A stretch of DNA of 49,537 bases from Bradyrhizobium uaiense (GCF_010811875.1 NZ_VKHP01000035.1:1-49537); one strand, 5' to 3'. Positions 27,035 to 37,984 are shown, counted from the first letter of the stretch. Program-made: numbers and translations. Notes: a model not told the origin generated them from the letters alone.

Positions 27035-27937
27035 ATGCCGCTCCTGACTATCCATCACAAGACCGTTTATCGCTACGTGCGCCCGGTGGCGTTCGGCGAG
27101 CACCGCATCATGCTGCGCCCCCGCGATGGGCATGATCTGCGCGTGCTCGACAGTGCGCTTGTGATCGATCCGCAGCCGATGTCGCTGCGCTGGATTCACG
27201 ACGTGTTCGGCAACAGCGTGGCGATCGCCGCCTTCGACGAACGCGCCGACACGCTGTCCTTTGTCTCTACCGCGACGGTGGAGCATAATCCGGCCGATAC
27301 GTTCGCGCTGACGCCGGACGATCCTGCGTACTTCTATCCGTTTCTCTACGATGATGAGGAATTCCCGGATCTGCAGCAGTTCATCACGCCGCAATATGGC
27401 GATCCGAACGGCGAGCTGTCGGCCTGGGCGCGGAGCTTCCTCGATGTCGAGGCGCCGACGCTGACTTTCAAGATCCTCAGCGAAATGACCCATGGCATTC
27501 GCGAGGCGTTCAGCTATCGCAAGCGTTATGAGCAGGGCACCCAGCATCCGCTCGATACGCTGCGCACGAAGTCCGGCACCTGCCGCGACTATGCGCTGTT
27601 CATGATCGAGGCGCTGCGCCGGCTCGGAATCGCCGCGCGCTTCGTCTCCGGCTATCTCGCGATGCCCCCCGGCAGCGCGCATGGCTATGTCGGCGGCGGC
27701 TCGACCCACGCCTGGGTGCAGGTCTATCTGCCGAGCGCAGGCTGGATCGAGTTCGATCCGACCAACGGCATCGTCGGCACCTGCGATCTGATTCGCGTCG
27801 CGGTGGCGCGCGATCCGCGCCAGGCGGTTCCGCTGCATGGCGTCTATCTCGGCGCCGCGGATGCTTATCTCGCGATGGATGTCGACATCAAGGTCGTCTC
27901 GGTCGGCGAGAGCGTGGCGGAGCGGGAGACGGCCTGA
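27035..27937 (+). CDS. Transglutaminase-like cysteine protease family protein
   Basis: A 300-residue protein with an N-terminal beta domain typical of bacterial transglutaminase-like proteins (LTIHHKTVYRYVRPVAFGEH, MLRPRDGHDLRVL) and a core in which the catalytic triad is visible: Cys in TKSGTCRDYALFMIEALRRL, His in GGSTHAWVQVYLP and Asp in WIEFDPTNG. ATG 27035 is used because it precedes the conserved domain directly; the frame is open back to 26846. The family includes peptidases acting on unknown peptides. The second copy starts 3 bases after its stop. Confidence 0.9.
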   Translation: MPLLTIHHKTVYRYVRPVAFGEHRIMLRPRDGHDLRVLDSALVIDPQPMSLRWIHDVFGNSVAIAAFDERADTLSFVSTATVEHNPADTFALTPDDPAYFYPFLYDDEEFPDLQQFITPQYGDPNGELSAWARSFLDVEAPTLTFKILSEMTHGIREAFSYRKRYEQGTQHPLDTLRTKSGTCRDYALFMIEALRRLGIAARFVSGYLAMPPGSAHGYVGGGSTHAWVQVYLPSAGWIEFDPTNGIVGTCDLIRVAVARDPRQAVPLHGVYLGAADAYLAMDVDIKVVSVGESVAERETA

Positions 27938-27939
27938 CG

Positions 27940-28749
27940 ATGCAGATCAGGGTCGGCTTCGAGATCACATACACGGCGGCGCAGCCGACCCCGATGGTGA
28001 TCATGCTGTCGATCCATCCCTCCCGCTACGCCGACATCGTCGGCACCGAGAGTATTTCGACCGAGCCGGATGTCCCGATCGGCCTCTATCGCGACGGCTT
28101 TGGCAATGTCTGTGGGCGTCTGGTTGCGCCAGCCGGCGGCGTCACCTTCCGCGGCAACGCGCTGGTGCGCGATTCCGGATTGCCCGACATCGTCAATCCG
28201 GCGGCGCAGCAGCTGCCGGTCGAGCAGTTGCCCGATGACATGCTGCTCTATCTGATGCCGAGCCGCTATTGCGAGACCGACAAGCTGACCGACATCGCCT
28301 GGTCGCTGTTCGGCAACTCGCAGCCCGGCTGGGCGCGGGTGCAGGCGATCACCGATTTCGTGCATCACCATGTGACGTTCGGCTACCAGCATGCCCATCA
28401 CATGAAGTCGGCGCACGACGTCTATGAAAGCCGCACCGGCGTCTGCCGCGACTTCGCGCATCTGGCGCTCACCTTCTGCCGCTGCATGGGCATTCCGGCG
28501 CGCTACTGCACCGGCTATCTCGGCGACATCGGCGTGCCGCCGGATCCCGCGCCGATGGACTTTTCCGGCTGGTTCGAGGTCTATCTGTCGGGCCAGTGGT
28601 ACACCTTCGACGCCCGCCACAACACGCCGCGGATCGGCCGCATCCTGATGGCGACCGGCCGCGACGCTGCCGACGTTGCGCTGACCACGAGCTTCGGCCG
28701 CATGACGCTGGCGAAGTTCGTGGTGGTGACCGACGAGGTGGTGGCCTAG
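27940..28749 (+). CDS. Transglutaminase-like cysteine protease family protein, second copy
   Basis: A 269-residue relative of the previous protein with the same fold: Cys in RTGVCRDFAHLALTFCRCMG, His/aromatic region in DFSGWFEVYLSGQWYTFDAR, and Asp in TFDARHN. At the position where copy one has THAW, this copy has SGWFEVYL, so the His of the standard triad is not where expected; His in ARHN may substitute or the activity may differ. It is translationally coupled to the first copy (2 bases between stop and start). Confidence 0.86.
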   Translation: MQIRVGFEITYTAAQPTPMVIMLSIHPSRYADIVGTESISTEPDVPIGLYRDGFGNVCGRLVAPAGGVTFRGNALVRDSGLPDIVNPAAQQLPVEQLPDDMLLYLMPSRYCETDKLTDIAWSLFGNSQPGWARVQAITDFVHHHVTFGYQHAHHMKSAHDVYESRTGVCRDFAHLALTFCRCMGIPARYCTGYLGDIGVPPDPAPMDFSGWFEVYLSGQWYTFDARHNTPRIGRILMATGRDAADVALTTSFGRMTLAKFVVVTDEVVA

Positions 28750-28769
28750 CATCCTTCGACTTTTTCTGT

Positions 28770-28852
28770 CATTGCGGGATGGTGCGCTAGCGCCAGACCC
28801 GGAATCTCGAGATTCCGGGTTCGATACTTCGCATCGCCCCGGAATGACCAGG
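28770..28852. repeat. Dispersed hairpin repeat, family B (copy 2)
   Basis: An intergenic unit with a cattgcggg…cccggaatga outline and an inner perfect hairpin ccggaatctcgagattccgg (about 28800-28819). It lies just upstream of the gamma-glutamylcyclotransferase-like gene, which begins 6 bases after it. Confidence 0.7.
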
Positions 28853-28857
28853 TATCA

Positions 28858-29256
28858 ATGATCTCCGATCTCCTCTTCGTCTACGGCACGTTGATGCGCG
28901 GCTTCGACCATCCGATGGCGAAGCTGCTCACGGGCAACGCCGAATTCCTCGGGCCGGCGCAGTGCCGCGGCCGGCTCTACCTCGTGAAGCACTATCCGGG
29001 CCTCGTCGTGTCGGACGATCCCGCCGATATCGTGCACGGTGAATTGTTCCGCTTGCGCGAGCGCGAGGCCATGCTGCGTGAATTCGACATGTACGAGGCC
29101 TGCGGCGAGGGCTTTCCTCCGCCGACCGAATATCTCCGCGAGATGCTCGAGGTCACGCGCGCCGACGGCAGCGCGAGCCAGGCGTGGACCTATCTCTACA
29201 ACTGGCCGGTCACCGAACTGCCGCGGATCGCATCAGGGAAGTTTCTCGAGCACTAG
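28858..29256 (+). CDS. Gamma-glutamylcyclotransferase (AIG2)-family protein
   Basis: A 132-residue GGCT-fold protein. The substrate loop YGTL is seen at LLFVYGTLMRGFDHP, a glycine-rich strand at CRGRLYLVKHYPGLVV, and the catalytic acid in HGELFRLREREAMLREFDMYEAC. Relatives cyclise gamma-glutamyl-amines or related peptides to 5-oxoproline. It follows a family-B repeat and is convergent with the chlorite dismutase gene. Confidence 0.85.
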   Translation: MISDLLFVYGTLMRGFDHPMAKLLTGNAEFLGPAQCRGRLYLVKHYPGLVVSDDPADIVHGELFRLREREAMLREFDMYEACGEGFPPPTEYLREMLEVTRADGSASQAWTYLYNWPVTELPRIASGKFLEH

Positions 29257-29261
29257 CTGCG

Positions 29262-29816
29262 TCAAATTTCCCGCTCGACGCGGATGTCGACCTCGCGCTC
29301 AACGAAGCTCCATTCCTCGGTCGCGCGCAGCATGGCGACCAGCTCGTCGAACAGGCTCGCATGGTCGGGCGCGAATTCGAACCACGTCAGGAAGTCGAAG
29401 GGCATGCCGAGGTCGCGGGCGTGAAACAGCTGGCGGGCGATGGCGGGGAGGAATTTCAGCGTGCCGGCGATGTGGTGCGACTTGTCCTCGAAGATCTTGC
29501 GGCGCTCCTCCTGCGTCAGCTCCCACCATGCCGCGGATTTTCGGATCGGGATCAGCGCCGCGTGCGTTGCCTCGCTGCGGCCGAGCCCGGACTGCACGGC
29601 GGCGAGTTTCTCGCGCTCCTCCTTCTCGGTGTAGCGCAGATGGCTGGCAACGCCGGCAAGCCGCCAGGAGGTCTGCGCCGGCAGCAGCGGCAGCGCGATC
29701 GCCTCGCTCGCAACGATCGACAGCGCGGCAACCTTCGGCAGCGTCTCGCCCTTCACCCGCGTGATGGACGTGACCTGCCAGCCGCCGCTCTGTCCGCCTC
29801 GGAATGTCGTGAACAT
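29262..29816 (-). CDS. Chlorite dismutase-family haem protein (short, dimeric type)
   Basis: A 184-residue Cld-family protein. The segment QEERRKIFEDKSHHIAGTL followed by KFLPAIARQLFHARDLG, then FDFLTWFEFAPDH and LRATEEWSFVEREVDIR, matches what I recall of the Nitrobacter winogradskyi enzyme closely in order and length. The proximal haem His would be in KSHHIAGTL and the distal Arg needed for chlorite conversion in AIARQL. Such short Clds split chlorite to chloride and oxygen; the physiological role outside perchlorate reducers is not settled. There is no signal peptide. The gene is monocistronic, convergent with its neighbour. Confidence 0.85.
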   Translation of the reverse strand: MFTTFRGGQSGGWQVTSITRVKGETLPKVAALSIVASEAIALPLLPAQTSWRLAGVASHLRYTEKEEREKLAAVQSGLGRSEATHAALIPIRKSAAWWELTQEERRKIFEDKSHHIAGTLKFLPAIARQLFHARDLGMPFDFLTWFEFAPDHASLFDELVAMLRATEEWSFVEREVDIRVEREI

Positions 29817-30026
29817 GGCCTATCCAATCCCGGAACCGGGAAGGGAGCAAGCTTGCCGCGCAAGCTCTCCACCGTGGATTCGGGGGTAGCCCGCTCGACG
29901 GAGCCATGACAGACCGGGCCTGTGAATAGCCCGGAAAAGCCCCACATTGTTCGGCATGCTTGGTCGTGCCGCTATATGGCTAACCGGTTGTCCGCGATTC
30001 GCCGCCCGAGCCCAGAATCCTAACTG

Positions 30027-32039
30027 ATGCGTTTCACGCCCGAATTCCTTGATGAACTGCGCGCCCGGCTTCCGGTCTCGGAAGTCGTGGGCAGGCGCGT
30101 CAAGCTCAAGAAGGCCGGGCGAGAGTGGAAGGGTCTGTCACCGTTCCAGCAGGAGAAGACGCCGTCGTTCTTCGTCAACGACCAGAAGCAGGCCTGGTTT
30201 GACTTCTCCTCCGGGCTGAACGGCAACATCTTCGACTTCCTGATGAAGACCGAGGGCGTGACATTCCCCGAGGCGGTGGAACGCCTGGCGGCGATGGCGG
30301 GTGTGTCGCTGCCGGCCGTGACGCCCGATGCGGCACGGCACGAGCAGCATCGCCGCACCCTGCATGACGTGATGGAACTGGCGACAAAATTCTTCGCCGA
30401 CACGCTGGCCTCGCGCAACGGCGCCAAGGCCCGCGGCTACCTCGCCGACCGCAGCATCTCGCCGGCGACCCAGCTCCAGTTCCGGATGGGCTACGCACCG
30501 CCGGATCGCTTCGCACTGAAGGAGCATCTGGGCGCGTTGGGAATCTCCACCGAGGACATGGTGGAGGCGGGGCTGCTGGTGTCCGGCGAGGACAAGCCGG
30601 TGCCGTTCGATCGTTTCCGCGACCGCGTCATGTTTCCGATCACGGATGGCCGCGGCCGCGTTATCGCGTTCGGCGGCCGCGCGCTGGAGAAGGACGTCCC
30701 CGCGAAGTACCTGAATTCGCCGGAAACCACGCTGTTTCACAAGGGCGACAATCTCTACAACCTGTTCACGGCGCGGCAGGCCGCGCATGACGGCGCGCAG
30801 CTGATCGTCGTCGAAGGCTATGTCGATGTTATTGCGATGGTGACGTCGGGCTTTCCCGGCGCCGTCGCGCCACTCGGCACCGCGCTGACCGAGAATCAGC
30901 TCGGCCTGCTCTGGAAAATGGTGGACGAGCCGATCCTCTGCTTCGACGGCGACCGCGCCGGGCAGAAGGCGGCGTATCGTGCTGCCGACCTTGCATTGCC
31001 GCAGCTCAAGCCGGGCAAGAGCCTGCGTATCGCGCTGCTGCCGGAAGGCCAGGATCCCGACGATCTCGCCCGCTCCGGCGGCCGCGGCGCGATCGAGGAG
31101 GTGATCTCGGCGGCGCGTCCGCTCGCCGACATGATCTGGTCGCGCGAGATCGAGGGCGGCAATTTCGACACGCCCGAGCGCCGCGCCGCGCTGGAGGCGC
31201 GGATAGGCGAGATGACCAACGGCATCCGCGACGAGGTGGTGCGCCGCTATTACCGGCAGGACCTGCAGGAGCGGCTGCAACGCAACTTCGCCCCGGAGGG
31301 CGGCCGCGGCGGTTATGGCCGCGGTGGCGGTTACGGCGGGGGCAATTTCGGCGGCGGCCGTGGCGGCGAATCACCCCGCCAGTTTGCCCCCCGCGGGCCG
31401 TCCCAGGGTGGCCGGTTTGGCGCCAAGGGCGGCGCCACCCCCGGGATTCCACGGGGTCCCTATCAGGCCGCGAGCCCCCAGCTCGCCAACAGCCCGATCA
31501 TGCGCGGCCAGCGCAGCGCGATCTCGCGCCGCGAGGCCCTGATCCTGCAATCCCTGATCAATCACCCCTGGCTGCTGCACGACCATCTCGAGGAGGTGGC
31601 AGCCCTCGAGCTTGCCCATCCCGAGGCGCACAAGCTCAGGGCCGCCATTATCGCGGCCTTTGCCCACGACCATCACCATTCCCCTGACGTCGAGGAGCAG
31701 GCCGAGAAGATGCGGGCCGACCTCGAAGCGGGCGGATTATCGCAGATTCTTCAAAGGGTTGAGAAGGCGATCACAACCCAGGCGGTGTGGGGGGCGCAGA
31801 TCGGCGCCGCGCGCGAGGATGTTTTATCGACCTGGCGTCAACTCGTTGCCTTGCATCAGAAAACCCACGCCTTACTTAGGGAAAGAAAAGATGCGGAAGC
31901 GGCTTTGGCTGAAGACTCCAGCGAGGCCAATCTGGCATGGTTGCAGGATATCCAGGCCCGGATGGCAGAAGCCGATGGGACCGAAGCCCTGATTGAAGGG
32001 TTCGGCGAATTATCGGGCCGGTTCCAGCGTAATGTCTGA
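30027..32039 (+). CDS. dnaG: DNA primase
   Basis: A 670-residue primase that makes RNA primers for replication. The N-terminal zinc-type domain (residues 32-72) keeps the fold pattern (GREWKGLSPFQQEKTPSFFV) but lacks all four metal ligands: Cys, His, Cys, Cys are Ser38, Gln41, Asp59 and Ser62. The TOPRIM catalytic core is intact: LIVVEGYVDVIAM (Glu) and ILCFDGDRAGQKAA (Asp, Asp). From about residue 428 to 480 there is a Gly/Arg-rich linker (GGYGRGGGYGGGNFGGG), unusually long and repetitive, then the helicase-binding C-terminal domain. ATG 30027 is the start. rpoD follows after 251 bases. Confidence 0.96.
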   Translation: MRFTPEFLDELRARLPVSEVVGRRVKLKKAGREWKGLSPFQQEKTPSFFVNDQKQAWFDFSSGLNGNIFDFLMKTEGVTFPEAVERLAAMAGVSLPAVTPDAARHEQHRRTLHDVMELATKFFADTLASRNGAKARGYLADRSISPATQLQFRMGYAPPDRFALKEHLGALGISTEDMVEAGLLVSGEDKPVPFDRFRDRVMFPITDGRGRVIAFGGRALEKDVPAKYLNSPETTLFHKGDNLYNLFTARQAAHDGAQLIVVEGYVDVIAMVTSGFPGAVAPLGTALTENQLGLLWKMVDEPILCFDGDRAGQKAAYRAADLALPQLKPGKSLRIALLPEGQDPDDLARSGGRGAIEEVISAARPLADMIWSREIEGGNFDTPERRAALEARIGEMTNGIRDEVVRRYYRQDLQERLQRNFAPEGGRGGYGRGGGYGGGNFGGGRGGESPRQFAPRGPSQGGRFGAKGGATPGIPRGPYQAASPQLANSPIMRGQRSAISRREALILQSLINHPWLLHDHLEEVAALELAHPEAHKLRAAIIAAFAHDHHHSPDVEEQAEKMRADLEAGGLSQILQRVEKAITTQAVWGAQIGAAREDVLSTWRQLVALHQKTHALLRERKDAEAALAEDSSEANLAWLQDIQARMAEADGTEALIEGFGELSGRFQRNV

Positions 32040-32290
32040 TAACAAAAATGCTGCGGACGGCGCTGGCCGAACCCGCAAAAAGACTCGCCAAATCCATGGT
32101 TTGGCTGCAAAAACAGGGTTAAGCGAAACTTAATAGCCTCGCGGCTATTTCAGAATGGAAACCGTCGAGACGGCTCAAAGGGGTGGCGAAAATTGCGCCG
32201 CCCTTTGCGCGTCGAGAGTTGATCAGGTGAAATTGTGCGAAGTGCGCGCGTGGCGCCATTTTGCACGACCGCGTTTCGGGAGCTTAGTGA

Positions 32291-34423
<2,133 letters not shown>

Positions 34424-34450
34424 TACGATCGGTATTCATCGAAACAAGAA

Positions 34451-34478
34451 CGGCGGGCCGATGCCCGCCGTTTTTGTT
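34451..34478 (+). terminator. Intrinsic terminator after rpoD
   Basis: A perfect 8-bp stem CGGCGGGC / GCCCGCCG (34451-34458 with 34463-34470) with loop CGAT, followed by TTTTTGTT. A textbook rho-independent terminator for the dnaG-rpoD unit. Confidence 0.93.
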
Positions 34479-34514
34479 TGTAGACAGACCGCGACAAACT
34501 CACGCCAGCGCCCG

Positions 34515-34710
34515 CGGCCACCCTCTCCCAACCCTCCCCGGCAAGGGGGGAGGAGCCTGTCCCGTGTGCTCGCCTTACGTCGCTTCTTGCTCAGGCGTGC
34601 CACAGCGCGCCGCGCGCTGGCGCGCGTCGCATATCGTTCGCAAAATGTAAGGGACGCACCGGCGGATGGCTCCCTCCCCCCTTGCGGGGGAGGGGCGGGA
34701 GAGGGGTGCC
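34515..34710. repeat. Dispersed hairpin repeat, family A-like (copy 4)
   Basis: Outer arms ccctctcccaaccctccccg / cggggg…gggcgggagaggg enclose a 150-base middle part that includes a cttacgtcgcttcttgctc stretch. It fills most of the roughly 330 bases between rpoD and the convergent small gene. I see no gene inside it. Confidence 0.7.
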
Positions 34711-34750
34711 GCTTGCTCCGCTGTTGACGAGGCGCGAAAGCCTCGCGCCG

Positions 34751-34987
34751 CTACTTCTTCTTCGCGCCGACGCGCTCGATGGTCTTGATCTCGAGCGGCG
34801 GGCGGCCGCCCTTTTCGGCGATCTCGCGGTCCTGCTCGCGCAGGAAGGCGCGCACCGGCTCGTCGCCGTCGAGCCCGCCCAAGAGCTCCGAGGGTACGCG
34901 GCGGTTGGAGCGCTGCGAGCCGTCCTCATAGAAGACGTTGAAGAAGGCGAATTCGCCTTTGGGATTGGTCCCGGGTTTTTTCGGCAT
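34751..34987 (-). CDS. Small conserved hypothetical protein
   Basis: A 78-residue hydrophilic protein starting MPKKPGTNPKGEFAFFNV, with SNRRVPSELLGGLDGDEPVR and a basic C-terminus (GAKKK). I have seen this kind of protein as a conserved orphan in Bradyrhizobium and related rhizobia; it has no named function. No signal peptide or membrane segment is visible. Confidence 0.75.
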   Translation of the reverse strand: MPKKPGTNPKGEFAFFNVFYEDGSQRSNRRVPSELLGGLDGDEPVRAFLREQDREIAEKGGRPPLEIKTIERVGAKKK

Positions 34988-35156
34988 GCGCGGCTTGTCC
35001 CTGATCGGCGCGCGGCTGTCAAAGCAAATCGCCGCCCCCTTGCGCCGGTCTGCCCTGCGCGATCAGGTTGCGCACAGCCCTTGCGCAACGTCGGGCGCAG
35101 TTCGGGCGGCGATGCCGTCGCGGCACCCGTCCGGTCACATCAACGACATATACGCC

Positions 35157-36716
35157 TCAGCCCTCGAACAGCACGAACGCCGCCCACACGCCGGGGTCCC
35201 TTGCGCCCGCAACCTTGCCGTCGCGCGCATCGCGCTTGGTCCGGCGCAATGCATCCGAATAGGTCAGGCCCGCGGCCAGATGCTCGTAGAAGCGCACGGT
35301 GAAGTTCGCGGTGCCTTCGTCGGCGACCGGCCACAATGTCAACAGCGCGCGCCGCACGCCGGCGATGCCGAGCGCGGTCGGCAGGCCGCGCAGGCCGCTG
35401 ACGAAGCTCTCGTCGCCGCGGCCGGTCTCACAGGCCGACAGCACCAGGAGGTCGAGCCCCGACAGGTCCCAGTCCATCAATTCGAAGGCATAGAGATAGC
35501 CGTCCTTCTCGTCGCGCAGCGGCCAGCGGCTGTCGCCGGCGCCCGACAGCACGATGCCGCTCTGCCAGAGCGTGTCGAGGCCTCCCGCCGTGCTGTCGTG
35601 ATAGAAGCCGTGCGTCGCCAGATGCGCGATGCGGGCCTTGCCGATCGTCTGGCGCAGTGCAGCTTCGCTGACGTCGCGCCCGCTCATCATCTCGACCGGC
35701 GCGCCGCGCGCGCGGGCGAGCTTTGCGATCGCCTCGATCTCGGTTTTCGTGCCGGGCAGGGGCATCGGCCCGGGCTCGCCGTATGCGATGCCGCCGGCCA
35801 GCAGCATCGCGCCGTGCTGGTCGAGCGTCTCGCGCGTATGGATCGCGATCAGCGCATCGGGGCTCGTCAGCATCCGGATCGTAATGCGGTCCTCCAGCAG
35901 GCCGCCGTCGGCGCCTGCCAGCAGCGAGAACGGCACGGCAAACAGGAAGCCGTCCGGCACCACATAGAGCGTGGACTTGTCCTTGAGCATCGGCTCCAGC
36001 GGCGCGAACAGCCGCGCGTGCAGGTTCTGGAAGCGACTCTTGAGGTCGAGCGACCTGGCGTCAGGCACCTTGGCGCCGGGATCAGGCGCCGTGGCCCGCA
36101 TCGTCCGCAGCCGCGCGATCTCGGTGCGCACCCCGGTGTCGACCATGCGGCCGGGATCGCCGAGATCGACCACGCGCGGCTCGCTCGTGGCGGTCTCGAC
36201 GATGGCGTGGAGCACGGTTGCCGCAAGCGGCTCCTTCGACTGGCGATCCGCCTTCCACTGTCGTGTGATGAAGTAGTTGACGATGGCTTCCTGCGGCGCC
36301 AGCAGCTGCGATGGCCGGATCGGCTCTTGCGGCAGCTTGACGCCGATCGCATCGAGCCGCTTGGTCAGCGCCTTCTCTGCCGCGTCCTGCCGCCCCCACA
36401 CCGATCGCGCCCAGTCATCGATATTGCCCGACGAGAACAGCTCCTGCTTCTCGCCGTTGAGCCGCAGCGCCGCGCGCACCAGTGTCGCGGTCTCCTCGTC
36501 CTTGCCGGCGACCTGCGTCTCGAACTGGCGCAGCGCGGTGTCGTCGCCGCCGCCGAGCGTCTTCCAGCGCAGCACGGCGGCGGCAAACGCCGGCTGCGCC
36601 ACCGCGGACCCGGCCCCGGTGGCGAAGCGGCCGAACGCGAACAGCAGATGGTCGGCATGGGCGCGGATCGCTTCCGCGACGGCGCGATCGCCCGCCGTGC
36701 CGACCTCGCGCTTCAT
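35157..36716 (-). CDS. CHAT-domain (caspase-like) protease part
   Basis: A 519-residue protein whose C-terminal half (from about residue 235) is a CHAT peptidase domain, the caspase/separase-type clan CD fold. The catalytic dyad is visible: His369 in HLATHGFYHD and Cys429 in LLVLSACETGRGDE. LPGTKTEIEAIAKL, LMDWDLSGLDLLVLSACE and GIAGVRRALLTLWPVADE are further family landmarks. The N-terminal 230 residues are helical. Its start lies in a 4-base overlap with the TPR gene, and the two proteins together (about 940 residues) fit a single TPR-CHAT protein. A one-base gain at 36711-36716 would fuse them, so it may be one split gene. The substrate is unknown. Confidence 0.87.
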   Translation of the reverse strand: MKREVGTAGDRAVAEAIRAHADHLLFAFGRFATGAGSAVAQPAFAAAVLRWKTLGGGDDTALRQFETQVAGKDEETATLVRAALRLNGEKQELFSSGNIDDWARSVWGRQDAAEKALTKRLDAIGVKLPQEPIRPSQLLAPQEAIVNYFITRQWKADRQSKEPLAATVLHAIVETATSEPRVVDLGDPGRMVDTGVRTEIARLRTMRATAPDPGAKVPDARSLDLKSRFQNLHARLFAPLEPMLKDKSTLYVVPDGFLFAVPFSLLAGADGGLLEDRITIRMLTSPDALIAIHTRETLDQHGAMLLAGGIAYGEPGPMPLPGTKTEIEAIAKLARARGAPVEMMSGRDVSEAALRQTIGKARIAHLATHGFYHDSTAGGLDTLWQSGIVLSGAGDSRWPLRDEKDGYLYAFELMDWDLSGLDLLVLSACETGRGDESFVSGLRGLPTALGIAGVRRALLTLWPVADEGTANFTVRFYEHLAAGLTYSDALRRTKRDARDGKVAGARDPGVWAAFVLFEG

Positions 36717-37975
36717 CCATCGAACATCTCGCGGTCGAGCGCGGTGAAGTTCTGCACCGCGCGGTTCGGATCGGTTGCGATCAATGCAACGGCGATGCCG
36801 AGCTTGATCTCGAAACTGAGCGGATGCTGCGCGGTGAAGGCCTTGGTCGAGATCGCCAGCGCCGTCTCGCGCAGCCGCATGCCCCTTTCGGGCTCGCCGC
36901 GCCGCTCGTGCTGGCCGGCGGCGAGCACCGCGGCCTTGACGCGCAGGAAATCCGCAAAGTTCTCCTCATTGGCGACGATCGCCTCCAGCCGCGCCAGATC
37001 GGCCGGCGGCATTGCGGCGTCGCCGGCGGCGAGCATGTCGGTGTAGAACAGCCAGGCATCGGCCTGGCCGGCGAAGCTCGGGTCCTTCGGCGCCATCGCG
37101 GTCGCGATTGCGCGATGCCGGCGGAAATAGCGGCGGGCGTCGTCGAAGCGTCCGAGAGCGAGGAAGTCCTGCCCGGTATTGTTGACCGACACCAACGTGT
37201 TGAGATGGTTCTCGCCATAATGCTTGGCGCGCTTCTCGATCGCGAACAGATCGAGCTCGAGCGCCTTCGCCGGCGCGCCGATCTCGCGCAGCGAGTCGGC
37301 ATAGTTGTTGGCGAGCTTCCAGGTGGTGCGGTGGTCGGGCCCAAGCGCCTTCTCCGACAGCTCGAAATTGTGCCGGCCCAAATTCGTCGCCGACGCCGCC
37401 GAGCCGCTGGTCGACAGCGCCACCGCGAGCTTGTCGTTGGCGATCAGCGATTCCTCGGAGCCTTCGCCCCAATAGGCGTTGAAGGCCGCGATCCCCTTCA
37501 TGTAGAGCGGCACGGCTTCGGCGATCCTGGCGTGGTCGGAGAGCAGGATGGCGTATTCCAACAGCACATCGGCATTGCCGGGCGGCCTTTGCACCGAAGC
37601 CTTGGTCTGGAAGGCGCGCACGAACAGCTTCTCGGCGAGGTCGTCGCGCTTGACTGCGCGCAGCGCAGCGGTCGCCTCGTAATACTGCTCCATGACGAAC
37701 TGCGCGTCGTCGAGCCGATCGGCGGCGTCGAGCGCGGCAATGAGCTGCGCATGGCCGGCATCGATCTTGCCGCCGCGCATCACCAGGATGGCATTCTTGA
37801 TCTGCGCGGTGATCGCCTGCGTGCTGCCGGCGACTTGCGCCGGCGCACGCCTGGTGCGGGCGTCTTGCGCGGCGGCATTGTCGATCGGTCCGGTCAGAAC
37901 AGCGCCGAACGCGAGGATGATGCTGAACGATGCCGCGGCCCTGCGCGCGCGTGCGAAACCCCCGGCGAGTTTCAT
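36713..37975 (-). CDS. Exported tetratricopeptide-repeat protein (N-terminal part of a TPR-CHAT protein)
   Basis: A protein of about 420 residues with a signal peptide (MKLAGGFARARR, SFSIILAFGAVL, cut near NAAAQDA) and a series of TPR-like helical pairs: DDAQFVMEQYYEATAALRAV, AEAVPLYMKGIAAFNAYWGE and DDARRYFRRHRAIATAM. ATG 37975 is used; the frame could start at GTG 37984. TPR proteins scaffold partners, and in CHAT proteins the TPRs usually precede the protease on one chain. The signal peptide indicates a periplasmic or secreted location for the whole complex, an uncommon setting for a caspase-like protease. Confidence 0.85.
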   Translation of the reverse strand: MKLAGGFARARRAAASFSIILAFGAVLTGPIDNAAAQDARTRRAPAQVAGSTQAITAQIKNAILVMRGGKIDAGHAQLIAALDAADRLDDAQFVMEQYYEATAALRAVKRDDLAEKLFVRAFQTKASVQRPPGNADVLLEYAILLSDHARIAEAVPLYMKGIAAFNAYWGEGSEESLIANDKLAVALSTSGSAASATNLGRHNFELSEKALGPDHRTTWKLANNYADSLREIGAPAKALELDLFAIEKRAKHYGENHLNTLVSVNNTGQDFLALGRFDDARRYFRRHRAIATAMAPKDPSFAGQADAWLFYTDMLAAGDAAMPPADLARLEAIVANEENFADFLRVKAAVLAAGQHERRGEPERGMRLRETALAISTKAFTAQHPLSFEIKLGIAVALIATDPNRAVQNFTALDREMFDG

Positions 37976-37984
37976 CAGCAGCAC

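Noticed and set aside
29817..30026. Possible small structured RNA such as SRP RNA before dnaG
   Set aside because: A ccggaaccggg stretch and an agggagcaagc segment recall SRP RNA, but the required helices and the conserved loop do not pair properly.
30138..31280. 380-residue minus-strand open frame inside dnaG
   Set aside because: Shadow of dnaG, whose TOPRIM motifs lie on the plus strand.
34938..37046. 702-residue plus-strand open frame
   Set aside because: Antisense to the CHAT gene; only its real partner strand has catalytic motifs and a family signature.
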